From Symbiodinium natans (Eukaryota > Sar > Dinophyceae > Suessiales > Symbiodiniaceae), in NCBI GenBank assembly GCA_905221605.1, contig CAJNDS010000002.1, forward strand, positions 1,479,438 to 1,543,437: 64,000 nucleotides of DNA. Direction: 5' to 3'. The notes below the pieces were generated by a model that ran no database searches, was not told where the DNA came from, and worked only from the letters and a program-made list of their open reading frames with translations. Within the stretch, counting starts at the first letter, position 1, and each line of letters opens with the position of its first letter. Below, in pieces: positions 54,173 to 63,915 of the stretch. Made by a program: the position numbers and the translations under genes.

Positions 54173-54372
54173 GTGCGGCCATGATCCTTGCAGAGATGGG
54201 TCGGGTTGCCCCGCAATGCCGCGTTGCCCTCCGGACGTTCGACTCTCAGATCTCGCCGCACAACCGTATCATCTTCGGCCGCTTCGACGACTGTGACCCG
54301 CCAGTGCAGACTGATTTTGGGCAGCAAGAACGTGTTTTGCAGTCTCTTTCGGATTGTTATGATTACTCCTGA
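54173..54372 (+). CDS. Methyltransferase gene, probable last exon
   Basis: Acceptor gcttag|G. Reads MILAEMGRVAPQCRVALRTF then DSQISPHNRIIFGRF and ends at TGA 54370-54372. The R-x-x-x-x-D-x-x-I-S-P-x-N-R-x-I-F-G stretch is typical of the C-terminal strands of this family. A splice donor before the stop cannot be ruled out. Confidence 0.6.
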
Positions 54373-56403
54373 GCTTAATTGAGGTACTTTTATCCCTACT
54401 TACTAAGTGCCTCGATCCTCCAAGTACATCTCGTAACAGTCAACAAGGCTGTGGCAGAGACACCGAAGGACGCCGACCGCAGGATTCCCAGCGGCTACGC
54501 CGGGGCCGAGGACCGCCTGCGGCGAGCATACGTGGCTTTGCTCGCATTTGCTGGCATTTGCTCGCCATGGGCACGTGGCTTCAGCTTTGTGACAAAGTGA
54601 GAAGCCGAGAAGCTTTGAGGGTTGCGCTTCGGAGTTCTCAAGCACGAACTTTGGTGATTGTTAGGAGCGGTGACGCTTGCATCATGCATCACTTGTCCTG
54701 GCGGCCTGGCGATGCCTCAGGAAAGAGCACACGACCACGCACGAGGGGCGGCGTCATCCGGCAACATGCCTGTAACCGGTTCTGTTGAACAGGATTCAAT
54801 GCGTGAGGATTGAGCTTCTTGTATGGTGCAGTTCGCACGCAATGGTAGAGTTATCCATGACCCATCCACCACATCATTGAGACTCCCACATGAGACCCCC
54901 GAGACTTTGGCAGGCTCCGCAGGCCTTTGGTCAACGGAGGAGCGAGAATTGGTGCAGATCCTGTCAGACGTCGTCTGCTTGTCGAGTAAGATTTTTCAGG
55001 AGGCTTTGGCTTCAGTTCGCCGCGGTGATGACGAGCTGCACCGGAAGACAGACGCTGTGCAGGGCGCCCAGTCTCATCCGCGGAGCTCATGAGAGTTCGT
55101 GAGAAGTCATAGGTGATGCAGTCTGCCATGGATCGAGGCACGAGCTACTGGCACCGTTGCGAGGCCGAGGGTGGTGTGGTGCAAGGAAGGCACCCTGAAA
55201 GACATTGACAGGCGGTGCACGTGGATAACTTCATCAGTCCCTTTGTCATGATAATAAGACCTCCCAAAAAGTTTGAAAAGGGCTACTGTGGAGAGTATCT
55301 GGCCACGCCATGCATCCGAATGAAAACATCCCAGAAGCTCCTCGATGCACTAGTTCTGACATGTCTGAACTGGATGCCGCGAGTTCCTGGCTTTGAAGTG
55401 ATGGAGGGTTCGAGTCACTGGCTAGAAGCTGCGATTGCAGGGGACATCCCGAATGCGTACGCGCGCCTGCACGTTTCTGTGCAGGCGCCGGCAATCTGGC
55501 TGCTGCACTGGAGACCCTGGAGCCTCAACAAACGGGTTGTCTTTCCTGTTGTGCTGTGCGTGACGACTGCTGTGTGAAGCTGTTTCATGCATCACCCCCA
55601 GGAATGACAGAAGCGTGATCAAGTGAGATTTAGTCCTCGCCAGCCCCAAGCCCAATTGAGCGTCACGAGGAGATCCGGGAGTCGCCTCGTGAGCATTTTC
55701 GAGCCAGGACTGCAGACGATCTAGTAGGGGAGTTTTGCTGAATTTGCTTCAGAATGCCTCACGTGCTCATGAGCTTCAGAAGCATATATGAGAGGACCAT
55801 CGTCTCGGTGTCTTGGGTGAAGCTGGAGGAGTTTGTTGGGTTCTTTGATGGCCACCGCTCAACCTAAATCCATTGCAGAGGAATGGACTCAGCCCTTGGA
55901 GCAGAAAGGTACGAGGGTTTTTAGGCCAACAGTCGCTGTGCAACAGCTTTCGACGTGAGAAGAGCCGCCCAGGTGGGTGCCAGTCCTTCAGAGGGGTCAG
56001 ACGGGGCGGGCCTTTTCAGGCCGGATGGTGTCGCAGTGCAGATGCGCTCTGCAGCGGTGTTAAAGGAGAAGGAAATTCAACAATTGTTTGCACATGCTCG
56101 TACCATTCGCAGCAAACGACTCCAGATTGCTTCGACATTTGGCAGGTACGTGCCGGATGGTGACCGGAGCATGACACTTGAGGCTAATATCAGCAAGGAG
56201 CCAGCACAACAGATCTTCAGCACACACCTCATGCTGTCAACCTTTGACTGTCCAAGCAGTTGCTTGCCTTTGCCCTGTGCTAAACGCAGGAGACGTTGCT
56301 TCCCCAGATCTCTGCGGCACTGCCGGCCATCGCGGAACTGCTGGGAAGGCCTGCCACTGCCAACAAATGCTCACATGGTTTCGAGTCTTTCCGCTCCAGC
56401 ACC
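54373..56403. other. No gene recognised; several open segments
   Basis: Open, protein-like segments occur at 54437-54560 (GAEDRLRRAYVALLAFAGIC), 54935-55060 (ELVQILSDVVCLSSKIFQEA), 55215-55575 and 55955-56290. No domain was recognised and they could not be joined. Some could be N-terminal exons of the downstream TrmA-type gene, but no TrmA N-terminal motif was found. Confidence 0.35.
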
Positions 56404-56510
56404 CCATAAACCCTAAACCCTAAACCGTAAACCCTAGACCCTAAACCCTAAACCCTGAACCCCAGACCCTAAACCCTAAACCCTAAACCCTAAACCCTAA
56501 TTCCTAAACA
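56404..56510. repeat. Interstitial (CCCTAAA)n tract
   Basis: About 14 heptamers. A reverse-orientation TTTAGGG tract follows at 56640-56662 and another near 57090-57135. Confidence 0.9.
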
Positions 56511-58559
56511 ACTCCCAAACCCCTGTGCGACCCCACCCGGACAGCTCCGAGCTCGGCGAGATGCTGCGCGGCCTGCGCTGCGCACCTCGGCCGGGGGGTC
56601 CCTAAACCCACTACCCTAAACCCTAAAGTTTAAAGGGTCTAGGTTTTAGGGTTTAGGGTCTGAGAGTTTATTTGGCGAGGCTTTCGAGCACACTCAGAGA
56701 GAAGAAGGCCCAGGCCATTTTCCTTTTTTGACGTTAAGTAATTCGAAGCCCCAGGTAAAGTTCCATGGCACGCTTGGCGGAAGTCCTCCTCAGCTACTGG
56801 TTTGCTGCCTGGCAGCTCTTGGGGCAAAGATGGTGTTTCCCATTAAGGGTCACAGGCTCCCATAGAGCCGACAGTACTTGGACACACAAAAAGAGCCAGG
56901 CAGTACTCCAGAGTCCCAAGCGTTCTAGAGAGAATTGCTGGGACCTTTGGGTTTGTTGCCATGGAAGCTCCTCCTTATGCGAGCGGGCTGGCGTGCCCCT
57001 TCGGCGCTTTTGACCCTTGATTTCCGTAAGTTACCGTACCAGAAGCTGGATGCATAGCAGATATTGTAAGCTCCTTCTCAGATTTAGGGGTTTAGGGTAG
57101 GTTCTAGGGTGGGCTTAGGGTTTGTTAGTTTAGGGTTCCACACTGGTGCTGGAATTCCTGAACAGCAGCGTCTCCTTCCAGGTTTCGTGTACGGCCCCGA
57201 AGCCGCCCCCCTGGAAGGCCCAACCTTGCGCTGCTATGTGGGGGATTCTCAAGATTAGGGTCAAATGGGACTGGTTTAAGGCAGCCCCTAGTATTTAACG
57301 GCACCCAAAAATGGGACCATCATGTTGAGAACGGACCATGTGGTTGCTGTGAGTGGTTCACTGCGATGTGAGTGAAGTAGAGAGGGGCTCATTGATTGGC
57401 TCTTGAGTGAGTTTAATGAGCAGCTCAACTTTGGATGGCCGATCTCTGATGTGCCTGTCACAATACAAACAATCAACTCGTTCATGCTGATTCTTGCTGG
57501 TTGCTAGTTCCATTCCTTGACTATCGCGACTCCAGATCCTCAAGCTGAAATGAGCACTGTCACTCGCCCAAGATCTCGGCAGTCACCCGCTGCAAGTCTC
57601 AAGCGAAACCATGCGGAGGATGTCCACTGGACGAACTACGCGCAAGCCACTTTGCTGGGTTGCGTAGTGAGTGCGGCAGGCTGATTTCCGCATGGTTGCA
57701 CATTGTCCGAGAGCTCTCACATCGATGCAGCGGCCGAAGAAGAAAGACAGAGTTATGGGGTCCAAGGTTTGGCAGAGGCGCTCTCTGCTGTGGGACAGAC
57801 CGCCGAGGCTCCGAAGCAGAAGCAAACCGTCATGCTGGTCATGCCTTGAGATCTTTGGGAAGGGGGGCTGTCCACACGTGTCACTGCATTCATCTACGTT
57901 CTACTCCAGTTCAACTGCTGAGATGACAGAGGGTTCCTGCATTGCCACTTGCCAACCGCAATCCGTGTCGGTAGCATCATCATTTTTTACTATGACGTGC
58001 GCACTGGCGATTTGAAAGCACCTCCTTGAGCCCTGCAAGATTGCCAAGATCAAGCTTGGCCACTGACTTCTTCTACAGTCTACAAGTGCGCGATTTGTGT
58101 CCTCCTACCAACTCCAACATAAGGGAACATTTCACAGGTGCAAAATGTGTGGAGGAAGCGGTGCCTGGCAAATCCTGACCTTGTTGCGTGCGAGGTGGCC
58201 ACGATGGCCTCGGCAAAAGGCGCATCACGTTGCTGCCCAGAAGGCGGGATGGCAAGGCTAGCATTGCCTCAGAAGACTAAGAGACCCAAGCCCCCAAACC
58301 CGAAACGAGCAGCCAAATACCGCAGGCCGCGACTTTGTTGACGAAGTGCTGGAGATTCCTGGTCGAGGAGCTCTACGCATCTTGGCACATTTGGAGACAT
58401 GTCCAACGAGCCACTCGCTGCCCTTGCTGTATGTGAATATGCACCTGATGGGTTGATGCTTGGAACTTGCCGTTTATCAAAGGGTTGAGTTTTGCTCAGG
58501 AACTGCATTCTCGTACTAGTACCGACGTCAACTGAGCTAATCATCCGCCATTACTGAAG
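56511..58559. other. No gene recognised, probable 5 prime part of the TrmA-type gene
   Basis: No secure exon was found. The N-terminal half expected of a TrmA-like protein must lie upstream of 58560, so exons are likely hidden here or further left. Confidence 0.3.
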
Positions 58560-58606
58560 GCTATCGCCAGCCTTTCGGGCAGTTCTCAAATCCTAACCCA
58601 CACATC
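58560..58606 (+). CDS. TrmA-type tRNA (uracil-5-)-methyltransferase, first recognised exon
   Basis: Part of a gene whose product transfers a methyl group from SAM to C5 of uridine in tRNA (position 54 for TrmA), forming ribothymidine. This exon has acceptor tgaag|G and reads YRQPFGQFSNPNPHI, the conserved F-x-x-P-N block before the SAM domain. A GC donor (ATC|GCGCCA) follows. Together the eight exons found give, in order: SNPN, WLAD, LLELYCG (SAM motif I), the acidic EINRH, NGLNNV, EEF, DPPRAGL, VSCNP (nucleophile Cys) and LLDHFPCSAHVE. This is the full TrmA/RumA/TRMT2 signature. The FDQFP-like ending (LDHFP) and THxVxRL resemble bacterial TrmA most. The N-terminal half, and one exon between 59450 and 61050, were not located. 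Confidence 0.65.
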
Positions 58607-58694
58607 GCGCCAGCCCCAGTGGGTGTTTCTGTTTCCGGAGTCAAGCATGCTATCCCAGTAAAGCCTTCTGCTCGAGTGGACGAATCCACACGAG

Positions 58695-58736
58695 GCAATT
58701 GCCACGGCAGAGTGGCTTGCTGACATTGTCCGAACC
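58695..58736 (+). CDS. TrmA-type gene, exon of 42 nt
   Basis: Acceptor cacgag|G. Reads AIATAEWLADIVRT, which aligns with the block preceding the SAM domain in TrmA (x-x-x-x-x-E-W-x-x-D). The GA donor (ACC|GAGCTT) keeps phase 0 into the next exon. Confidence 0.6.
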
Positions 58737-58795
58737 GAGCTTGGTGGTACGACGGAGCCTTGCTTTCCGCTGCACATGTTGGTTACATGACATAT

Positions 58796-59052
58796 GCATA
58801 CACACATGTATGTATATGTATGTATATGTATGTATATGTATGTATATGTATGTATATGTATGTATATGTATGTATATGTATGTATATGTATGTATATGTA
58901 TGTATATGTATGTATATGTATGTATATGTATGTATATGTATGCATATGTATGTATATGTATGTATATGTATGCATATGTATGTATATGTATGTATATGTA
59001 TGCATATGTATGTATATGTATGTATATGTATGTATATGTATGTATCTATATA
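58796..59052. repeat. (TATGTATATG)n microsatellite in TrmA intron
   Basis: About 25 copies of a 10-bp unit (tgtatatgta) inside the intron 58737-59100. Every third unit or so near 58940-59010 carries a gtatgcatat variant, a higher-order pattern. Confidence 0.95.
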
Positions 59053-59100
59053 TCTATCTTTGGGCAGATGCAGAGGTTCACCTAGAAGCATCGTTGGAAG

Positions 59101-59180
59101 GACTTGCTGGAACTGTACTGTGGTGCCGGGAGCCATACGCTGGTTCTCGCGCCCCTCTTCCGGCATGTCTTGGCTGTGGA
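59101..59180 (+). CDS. TrmA-type gene, SAM motif I exon
   Basis: Acceptor ggaag|G. Reads DLLELYCGAGSHTLVLAPLF then RHVLAVE. LLELYCGxG is the diagnostic SAM-binding motif of the TrmA/RumA family. It ends at a GA donor (GTGGA|GATCCT) that splices in phase to the 30-nt exon. Confidence 0.75.
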
Positions 59181-59260
59181 GATCCTTGTTCGCACAATTG
59201 CGGAGACCCGTGTGCAAAAATGCCTAGATGAAAGCAGTCAGGGCAATATGAACTGCAGAG

Positions 59261-59290
59261 GATCAACCGGCACTTGGTGACTGCCGCACA
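59261..59290 (+). CDS. TrmA-type gene, 30-nt microexon
   Basis: Acceptor gcagag|G and GC donor (GCACA|GCCCCT) delimit 30 nt encoding INRHLVTAAQ across its junctions. Joined with neighbours it reads AVEINRHLVTAAQHNVAANG, exactly the family consensus (EI-N-x-x-L-V-x-A-A-x-x-N). The in-phase fit on both sides makes the call strong despite the tiny size. Confidence 0.7.
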
Positions 59291-59373
59291 GCCCCTTGGT
59301 AATGATGCTCCGTTTCAACGAAGTAGCTATGTCTTCGTTCTCGGATTTGTTGATTATTCCATTAAGCCCTCAG

Positions 59374-59445
59374 GCATAACGTGGCAGCCAATGGCCTGAA
59401 CAACGTAACCGTCATGAGGGCGCCCTCCGAAGAATTTGGGTGGCA
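59374..59445 (+). CDS. TrmA-type gene, NGLNNV/EEF exon
   Basis: Acceptor cctcag|G. Reads HNVAANGLNNVTVMRAPSEE then F, matching the N-x-x-x-N-G-x-x-N-V ... E-E-F block. The right end is uncertain (a GA donor at about 59447 is possible). Confidence 0.7.
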
Positions 59446-61051
59446 ATTGGATATCGCTGGCACAGAGGCAGCTGTTTCTTTTGGCTGCTACTTCATCTTA
59501 TTTGTGCGGGGGCCTTGCATCTCAGGACTTCTGCAGAAGGGTGCTTCGTCGTCGTGGCTATGAGCTGCGTAGTGCCCACGCCCCGCCCCTCGCCAAGCGA
59601 GAGCGTGCTACGACGTGCTACGACTTGAGTTATCCTGTGTGACTTTCTGAGTTGGAGGCCGAATCTCATGCTATGTAAGCAGGATATTCTGATTCTATTG
59701 TTATATTCATACTAGGGGGCAGGTTAAGTCGTATCTTCTTGTGTGAAGTCGTATCTCGGGCGCGTGCACACTGGGGATTCGCAAATTCCAAGATTGGTCA
59801 GAACCCACTTGCGCCACCAAGCAGAAATCTCATTCACGACAACACCCCTCATCTTTAAGGGCAAAGTTCCTGGCGTGCAGCCTTCCACGACAACAGCTCA
59901 AACGAGCTCGCCACTTTCTAAACTTAAGCTCCGAGCCCACAAACCCTGAGCCAGGCAGGTTTTCCAAAGGTAAGGTGCTGTCAGTTGATTGCCACAATAT
60001 GGTTGTTCTTGTTGTCTCTCTGCAGAGTGCTTTAGTTAACTTTAGTTTCATTGAGGGCTACTGCTGCACGGAAAGCCGCCCCCTTCAACCCATGGACGCG
60101 CGGCCCTTGCAACGGCTCGCGCGGGACTCGCGCAGAAGCACATACGGTCAGTACCCACATATAGACCTTGCAGACAACAAGCGCTTCTCTTTCGAGCGTG
60201 TAGTGCCAAATGCGTACTTTGCTTGTGTGTCGGGAGCATGTGCATGTCGCGCGTGCACTTGCAGAAAGGCATCAATTGCTGTCTTTGTGCCGACAGAAAT
60301 GTGCTCCCCTCCCAGGCGTGCGGTGACAAATGCGTATTTTGCATGTGTGTCGAGAACATGCGCGTGCGGCGCGTGCACACTGGGGGAAAGGCTTCAAAAC
60401 ATGTCTCTGTGATGCGACTTTTCGCGGGGTGATGTGACTTCGCTCGCAGCCGCGTGTCACTGGGAAGATGTGACTTCACACGCAAAGATGTGAGTTAACC
60501 TCCTCCCTAGTACTGTGGTATATGATCTTAGTTAATTCTCAAGTATTTTTCGAGTGCCCCTAAGCCCTAAACAGCAAACAACCCTGTCTTCGTGGCATGG
60601 CGGGATCGAGGCCTCTTCAGCTCAGCTTCGGGTGCACGGCGCCTTGGGCCTCCAAAGTTTTCGCGTGGTCCGGGGCGCTTTGGAGGGCCCCACAAATGCA
60701 GTCATTCCTGCAGTTGCATGGCCGGAAATCTTCGAAATTTATTTGCCATGCTGGGTTCATCTGGGTTCTGATCTTGCCATATTTTACGGGTTTTTCACGG
60801 AAGGCCCGGATGATTGGCACGCCCACAACGTCTACTTAAGTCCAGTTACTTTGGTTCGCGACAGCTACGGCTACGCCGCTATGTTGCGGAACAACCTGCA
60901 ACGAAACAGCCCAAGACACTGGGAGTTTTGCCCCTCAAGTCCCTCTACTGCTTTCTAGTTGGGGGTGTTCGAGCACAAGCGGAAGTAAGTCGACAGAACA
61001 GGGCAGATTTGGCCATGATTCAATGCAAAAGCTACCTTGCCGGTTTAGCAG
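59446..61051. other. Probable long intron(s) of the TrmA-type gene; tandem duplication at 60195-60385
   Basis: No further TrmA motif was found. At 60202-60265 and 60317-60380 a 60-bp phrase is duplicated with about 80 percent identity (tgcgtactttgcttgtgtgtcg versus tgcgtattttgcatgtgtgtcg). An open frame at 60554-60958 is protein-like but unassigned. Confidence 0.4.
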
Positions 61052-61106
61052 GTGGTCGACCCACCGCGAGCTGGGCTGGATTCGGTAACCCTCGAGGCTG
61101 TGGCAG
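61052..61106 (+). CDS. TrmA-type gene, DPPRAGL exon
   Basis: Acceptor ttagcag|G. Reads VVDPPRAGLDSVTLEAVA, the conserved V-D-P-P-R-x-G-L-D motif whose Asp helps position the target uracil. GC donor at 61107; the split codon completes with the next exon. Confidence 0.75.
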
Positions 61107-61222
61107 GCCGCGCGGACGTTTTGTTCGACTCGATTTGAGAATCGTGACGTTTGCAGAAGAGTTCACTCAATCTGCTCGCCCCCCGGCATGTGCAACGTCT
61201 GACCTCCAGCCCTCTTTGTGAG

Positions 61223-61278
61223 GCTATGATCACGTGCTCTACGTATCCTGCAATCCACAAGCCTTGCGCTCTAACTTA
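61223..61278 (+). CDS. TrmA-type gene, catalytic VSCNP exon
   Basis: Acceptor gtgag|G. Reads YDHVLYVSCNPQALRSNL. The Cys of SCNP (codon 61249) is the family nucleophile. Splicing from a GA donor (TTA|GACGCT) to 61482 gives RSNLETLLQTHDV, matching bacterial TrmA (NLETL..TH.V) without a gap. Confidence 0.75.
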
Positions 61279-61481
61279 GACGCTTGTCTTGAGAAAGAAG
61301 CTGCTGCTATCAGAGCTATCATCACCCCTGGTTTTGGTTGGGCGACTTGCATGCGTGCAGGGGCCTTGAACTGCCAGAACCCTATGAGCTGCATGATGAG
61401 TTTCAGATGTGCATGTAAACATACGTGGAGCACTCCATTGCATTGTCACGGTAGTGGGCACAGCTTGAAGTGCCTCCTCAG

Positions 61482-61592
61482 GAAACCCTGCTGCAGACTC
61501 ATGATGTCTGTCGGCTGGTGCTGCTGGACCACTTCCCTTGCTCAGCACACGTCGAGATGGCGGTACACCTGAGAAAGCGTTCACCCGGGTGA
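61482..61592 (+). CDS. TrmA-type gene, C-terminal exon
   Basis: Acceptor cctcag|G. Reads ETLLQTHDVCRLVLLDHFPC then SAHVEMAVHLRKR, ending at TGA 61590-61592. The D-x-F-P-x-x-x-H-V-E block includes the general-base Glu of the family. This is the natural C-terminus. Confidence 0.75.
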   Translation, partial: ETLLQTHDVCRLVLLDHFPCSAHVEMAVHLRKRSPG

Positions 61593-62307
61593 TGCGCCCA
61601 CTGGACTGCCCTGTATGTGGAGAGTCCCTGGCGGTATGGTACCATCAGTGCTACTGTATGGAGAGGATCTCGGCCGCTTCGAGGAAGCACCTGGTGCCGT
61701 ACGAAAGCAGCCGCGGTGAACAAGAACTCAGCCGACGTGGTGGTGTGGTGATGGCTCATGACAGCAGTCAAATACCATGCAGACAGGCGACTGCATTGCA
61801 GAGCCGCGGCACCTGGCGGGCGATGAAGCCGTGCTCTTCATGATCTTCCTGAGCAGTTCAAATCGGCTCGTGGAACAAAGCATGTTCTGAAGGCTTCCTG
61901 TTAATCGCTACGAGGCATGAAGTCCCGGCTGCTTGGCTGCTGTGAAATGAACCGCAAGTGCGGAGCATCTGCCAGGCATAGTCTGCGGCACGTACGTAGA
62001 AATTCAAGCGGCCAGATGAAAGCCCTGCCAGGTAGGCCCTGCCAGCTTGAAAATAGCGGCTCACAGCTCATGCTCCTGGCTGACCTGAGAGCAGCTAGAT
62101 CGCACGATGGTGTTCACTGGCGCACGTGTTTGTCCGCAGGCTGCCAGAGAAAAAAAGCCAGAAGACTATGGAGCATCCTGGCTGAACAGCATAAGAGCCA
62201 TTTAGCTTTGTCTTTGAAGGACATCTCAATCAATTGTCGACATTGGTGAGTGTCTGGGACTCGTTTGCATCCCTTTCTCTTCATCCTTGGTAGAGTCGTG
62301 TGCTCAG
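61593..62307. other. Spacer between TrmA-type and KH genes, no exon assigned
   Basis: A short frame with CPVCGE and nearby cysteines (61606-61670) lies here but is too short to call a zinc finger. It may contain the 3 prime UTR and the first exons of the KH gene. Confidence 0.35.
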
Positions 62308-62378
62308 GTAGACACCTTGAAGATCACAGATGACGACGCAGCCTTCATCCTTGGTAAGGGTGGCAAGACCAAGGAAAA
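62308..62378 (+). CDS. KH-domain RNA-binding gene, KH1 exon a
   Basis: Acceptor ctcag|G. Reads VDTLKITDDDAAFILGKGGK then TKEK. The I-L-G-K-G-G-K is the GXXG loop of a KH domain, which grips single-stranded RNA or DNA. A GA donor (GGAAAA|GATGCT) joined to 62476 gives KTKEKIARVSGADIELFERD, a seamless KH helix and strand. At least seven exons of this gene lie between here and the right edge and supply two KH domains. The pattern of two GXXG loops, an IRGSKIQRRRAKKY segment and an RGRRGAELK tail resembles abundant dinoflagellate KH proteins. Target RNA is unknown. The gene's 5 prime end is uncertain and the 3 prime end is outside or at the edge. Confidence 0.7.
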
Positions 62379-62475
62379 GATGCTTGGCATGGGAGGTATG
62401 GAGACTTCTTAGACCGAGCATATTCGACTCTTTCTGAGCCACTCATTCGCTTGCTGATCTGATCTCTGGCCTAAG

Positions 62476-62530
62476 AATCGCCCGTGTCTCGGGTGCCGAC
62501 ATTGAGCTCTTCGAGCGAGATCTTATTTTG
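62476..62530 (+). CDS. KH gene, KH1 exon b
   Basis: Reads IARVSGADIELFERDLIL after acceptor cctaag. A GC donor (TTG|GCCGCT) joins it in phase to 62818, giving ERDLILEIRGSKIQRRRAKK, the expected KH continuation. Confidence 0.7.
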
Positions 62531-62817
62531 GCCGCTTGACACACGGAATTAGCTGCTTTGATGGGCAGAAGTCAAGACATGAGGAGCAGCGTGAAACTTG
62601 CACACGGGCGTCTTTCGATTCACGCGTGAAGATGTGCTATGTTTTGTGCATGATGTGGCGAAGAGGTGCACGGGCCCCTCATGCTTCGCCATGTCGCACC
62701 GTTGAAGCTCCTAATCCAAGAGTGCAAATACACCAGGGGGGCCCTGAACCCAAAGCCTTCTTCCCAGCTAACAGGAAAGGGCTCAGCGCAGCCATGTCTT
62801 CTCATTTTGGATCCGAG

Positions 62818-62873
62818 GAGATCCGGGGCTCGAAGATTCAGCGGCGCCGGGCGAAGAAGTATTGCGGCATGCT
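62818..62873 (+). CDS. KH gene, KH1 exon c
   Basis: Acceptor ccgag|G. Reads EIRGSKIQRRRAKKYC, the C-terminal helix of the KH domain. A GC donor (GCATGC) is likely near 62870. Confidence 0.7.
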
Positions 62874-63360
62874 GCACATATCCTTACATGTTCTTACTGG
62901 TAAGGGAATCAAGGATAATGGGATATGATGATGTCAACTTCTTACTTTATCAAGCTTTTCGGATGGCTGCAGTGTCCACAAGCAGGGTGAGGCAGAACAG
63001 CACAGAGCAGCCTGCGCCTGCCAGACACGGATCAAGCGTCTGGATGCCCACCATGGCTGCGATATCCGAGGTGAGGGAGTCATGGCACAGAGAACTGGGC
63101 CTGTAAATATCACCGAGGAGTACCATGGCTGCATCGGCTTAAGCAAACTTGAAGGCGGGCGTGTTGGAATGGCTTGTGGAACACAAAGCAACTCTGGAAG
63201 AAGAGTGCCACTTGTCTGGGAGGGTTTCGTCGAGGTGGCAATCAAGAGAGTCACATCCTAGACTATAGGATCCTTAAGGGAGGAGGGTTAGGGAGTAGTG
63301 GGGAGTGTTTTGGAACCTTGCGTCACATACCCCCCTTGAACCCCCTTGCAACCTTTTCAG

Positions 63361-63400
63361 GTATAACGACGATGACTTGACCATGCTCTTGGTCCCGCAA
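63361..63400 (+). CDS. KH gene, KH2 exon a
   Basis: Acceptor ttttcag|G. Reads YNDDDLTMLLVPQ, the first strand of the second KH domain. A GA donor (CAA|GAGACG) is likely. Confidence 0.6.
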
Positions 63401-63521
63401 GAGACGGCCCCTTGACTTTGTGGGGCCATGCCCTCTCAACGGTTCCGCTTCCAGTTTCGGGCCCTCAACATGCGCACATCGGCCGTGTGTACGTAGATTT
63501 CCTACTCATCTGCTGGCTGAA

Positions 63522-63575
63522 GGTCGGCTTCGTGACGGGTCGAGCGGGCAACTTCCTGCGCACCATCGAAGAAGA
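63522..63575 (+). CDS. KH gene, KH2 exon b with GXXG loop
   Basis: Acceptor ctgaag|G. Reads VGFVTGRAGNFLRTIEE. GRAG is the GXXG loop. GT donor (AAGA|GTTGCT) joins to 63686 to give EEEWGTLMFF. Confidence 0.7.
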
Positions 63576-63685
63576 GTTGCTTGGTTGACGAACCGATGTC
63601 AAGCATGATTTCTCCGACATTCCGCAAAAGGGTCCCCCCCCCTCTGGTAACAGGCTGAACCCTGTCTGCATGCTTTTTGTGTGAG

Positions 63686-63718
63686 GTGGGGAACACTCAT
63701 GTTCTTCTGCGAAGTGGG
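63686..63718 (+). CDS. KH gene, KH2 exon c
   Basis: Acceptor gtgag|G. Reads WGTLMFFCEV, the third strand of KH2. A 33-nt exon; the right end is uncertain by a few bases. Confidence 0.6.
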
Positions 63719-63839
63719 GTCTGGCCGCCGGGACAAGGCCCCAGTTGGCCGGCTACAGCCGAAGCAGCTGACCTCCAGTGCTTTGGGACGTTGTCTCTTC
63801 TCGACCCTTGTCCTCTTGACCCTTACTTGCCCGCGCCAG

Positions 63840-63915
63840 GACTTCGAGAAGCTGGCCATCTTCGGCGACATCCGTGGCCGCCGTGGAGCAGAGCTGAAGG
63901 CTGTGCAATGCTGCG
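63840..63915 (+). CDS. KH gene, KH2 exon d
   Basis: Acceptor gccag|G. Reads DFEKLAIFGDIRGRRGAELK then AVQCC, the last helix of KH2. The frame meets a stop at about 63918, so either a donor lies just before it with the gene continuing beyond the window, or this is the end. Confidence 0.65.

Noticed and set aside
58586-59231. Three plus-strand and two minus-strand open frames rich in MYVYVCI/HTYTYI
   Set aside because: Artefacts of the 10-bp microsatellite; the genuine TrmA exons lie outside it in other frames.
61606-61670. Zinc-finger (CPVC...C) protein
   Set aside because: Only one CxxC pair and irregular later cysteines; it lies just after the TrmA stop and has no supporting splice structure.
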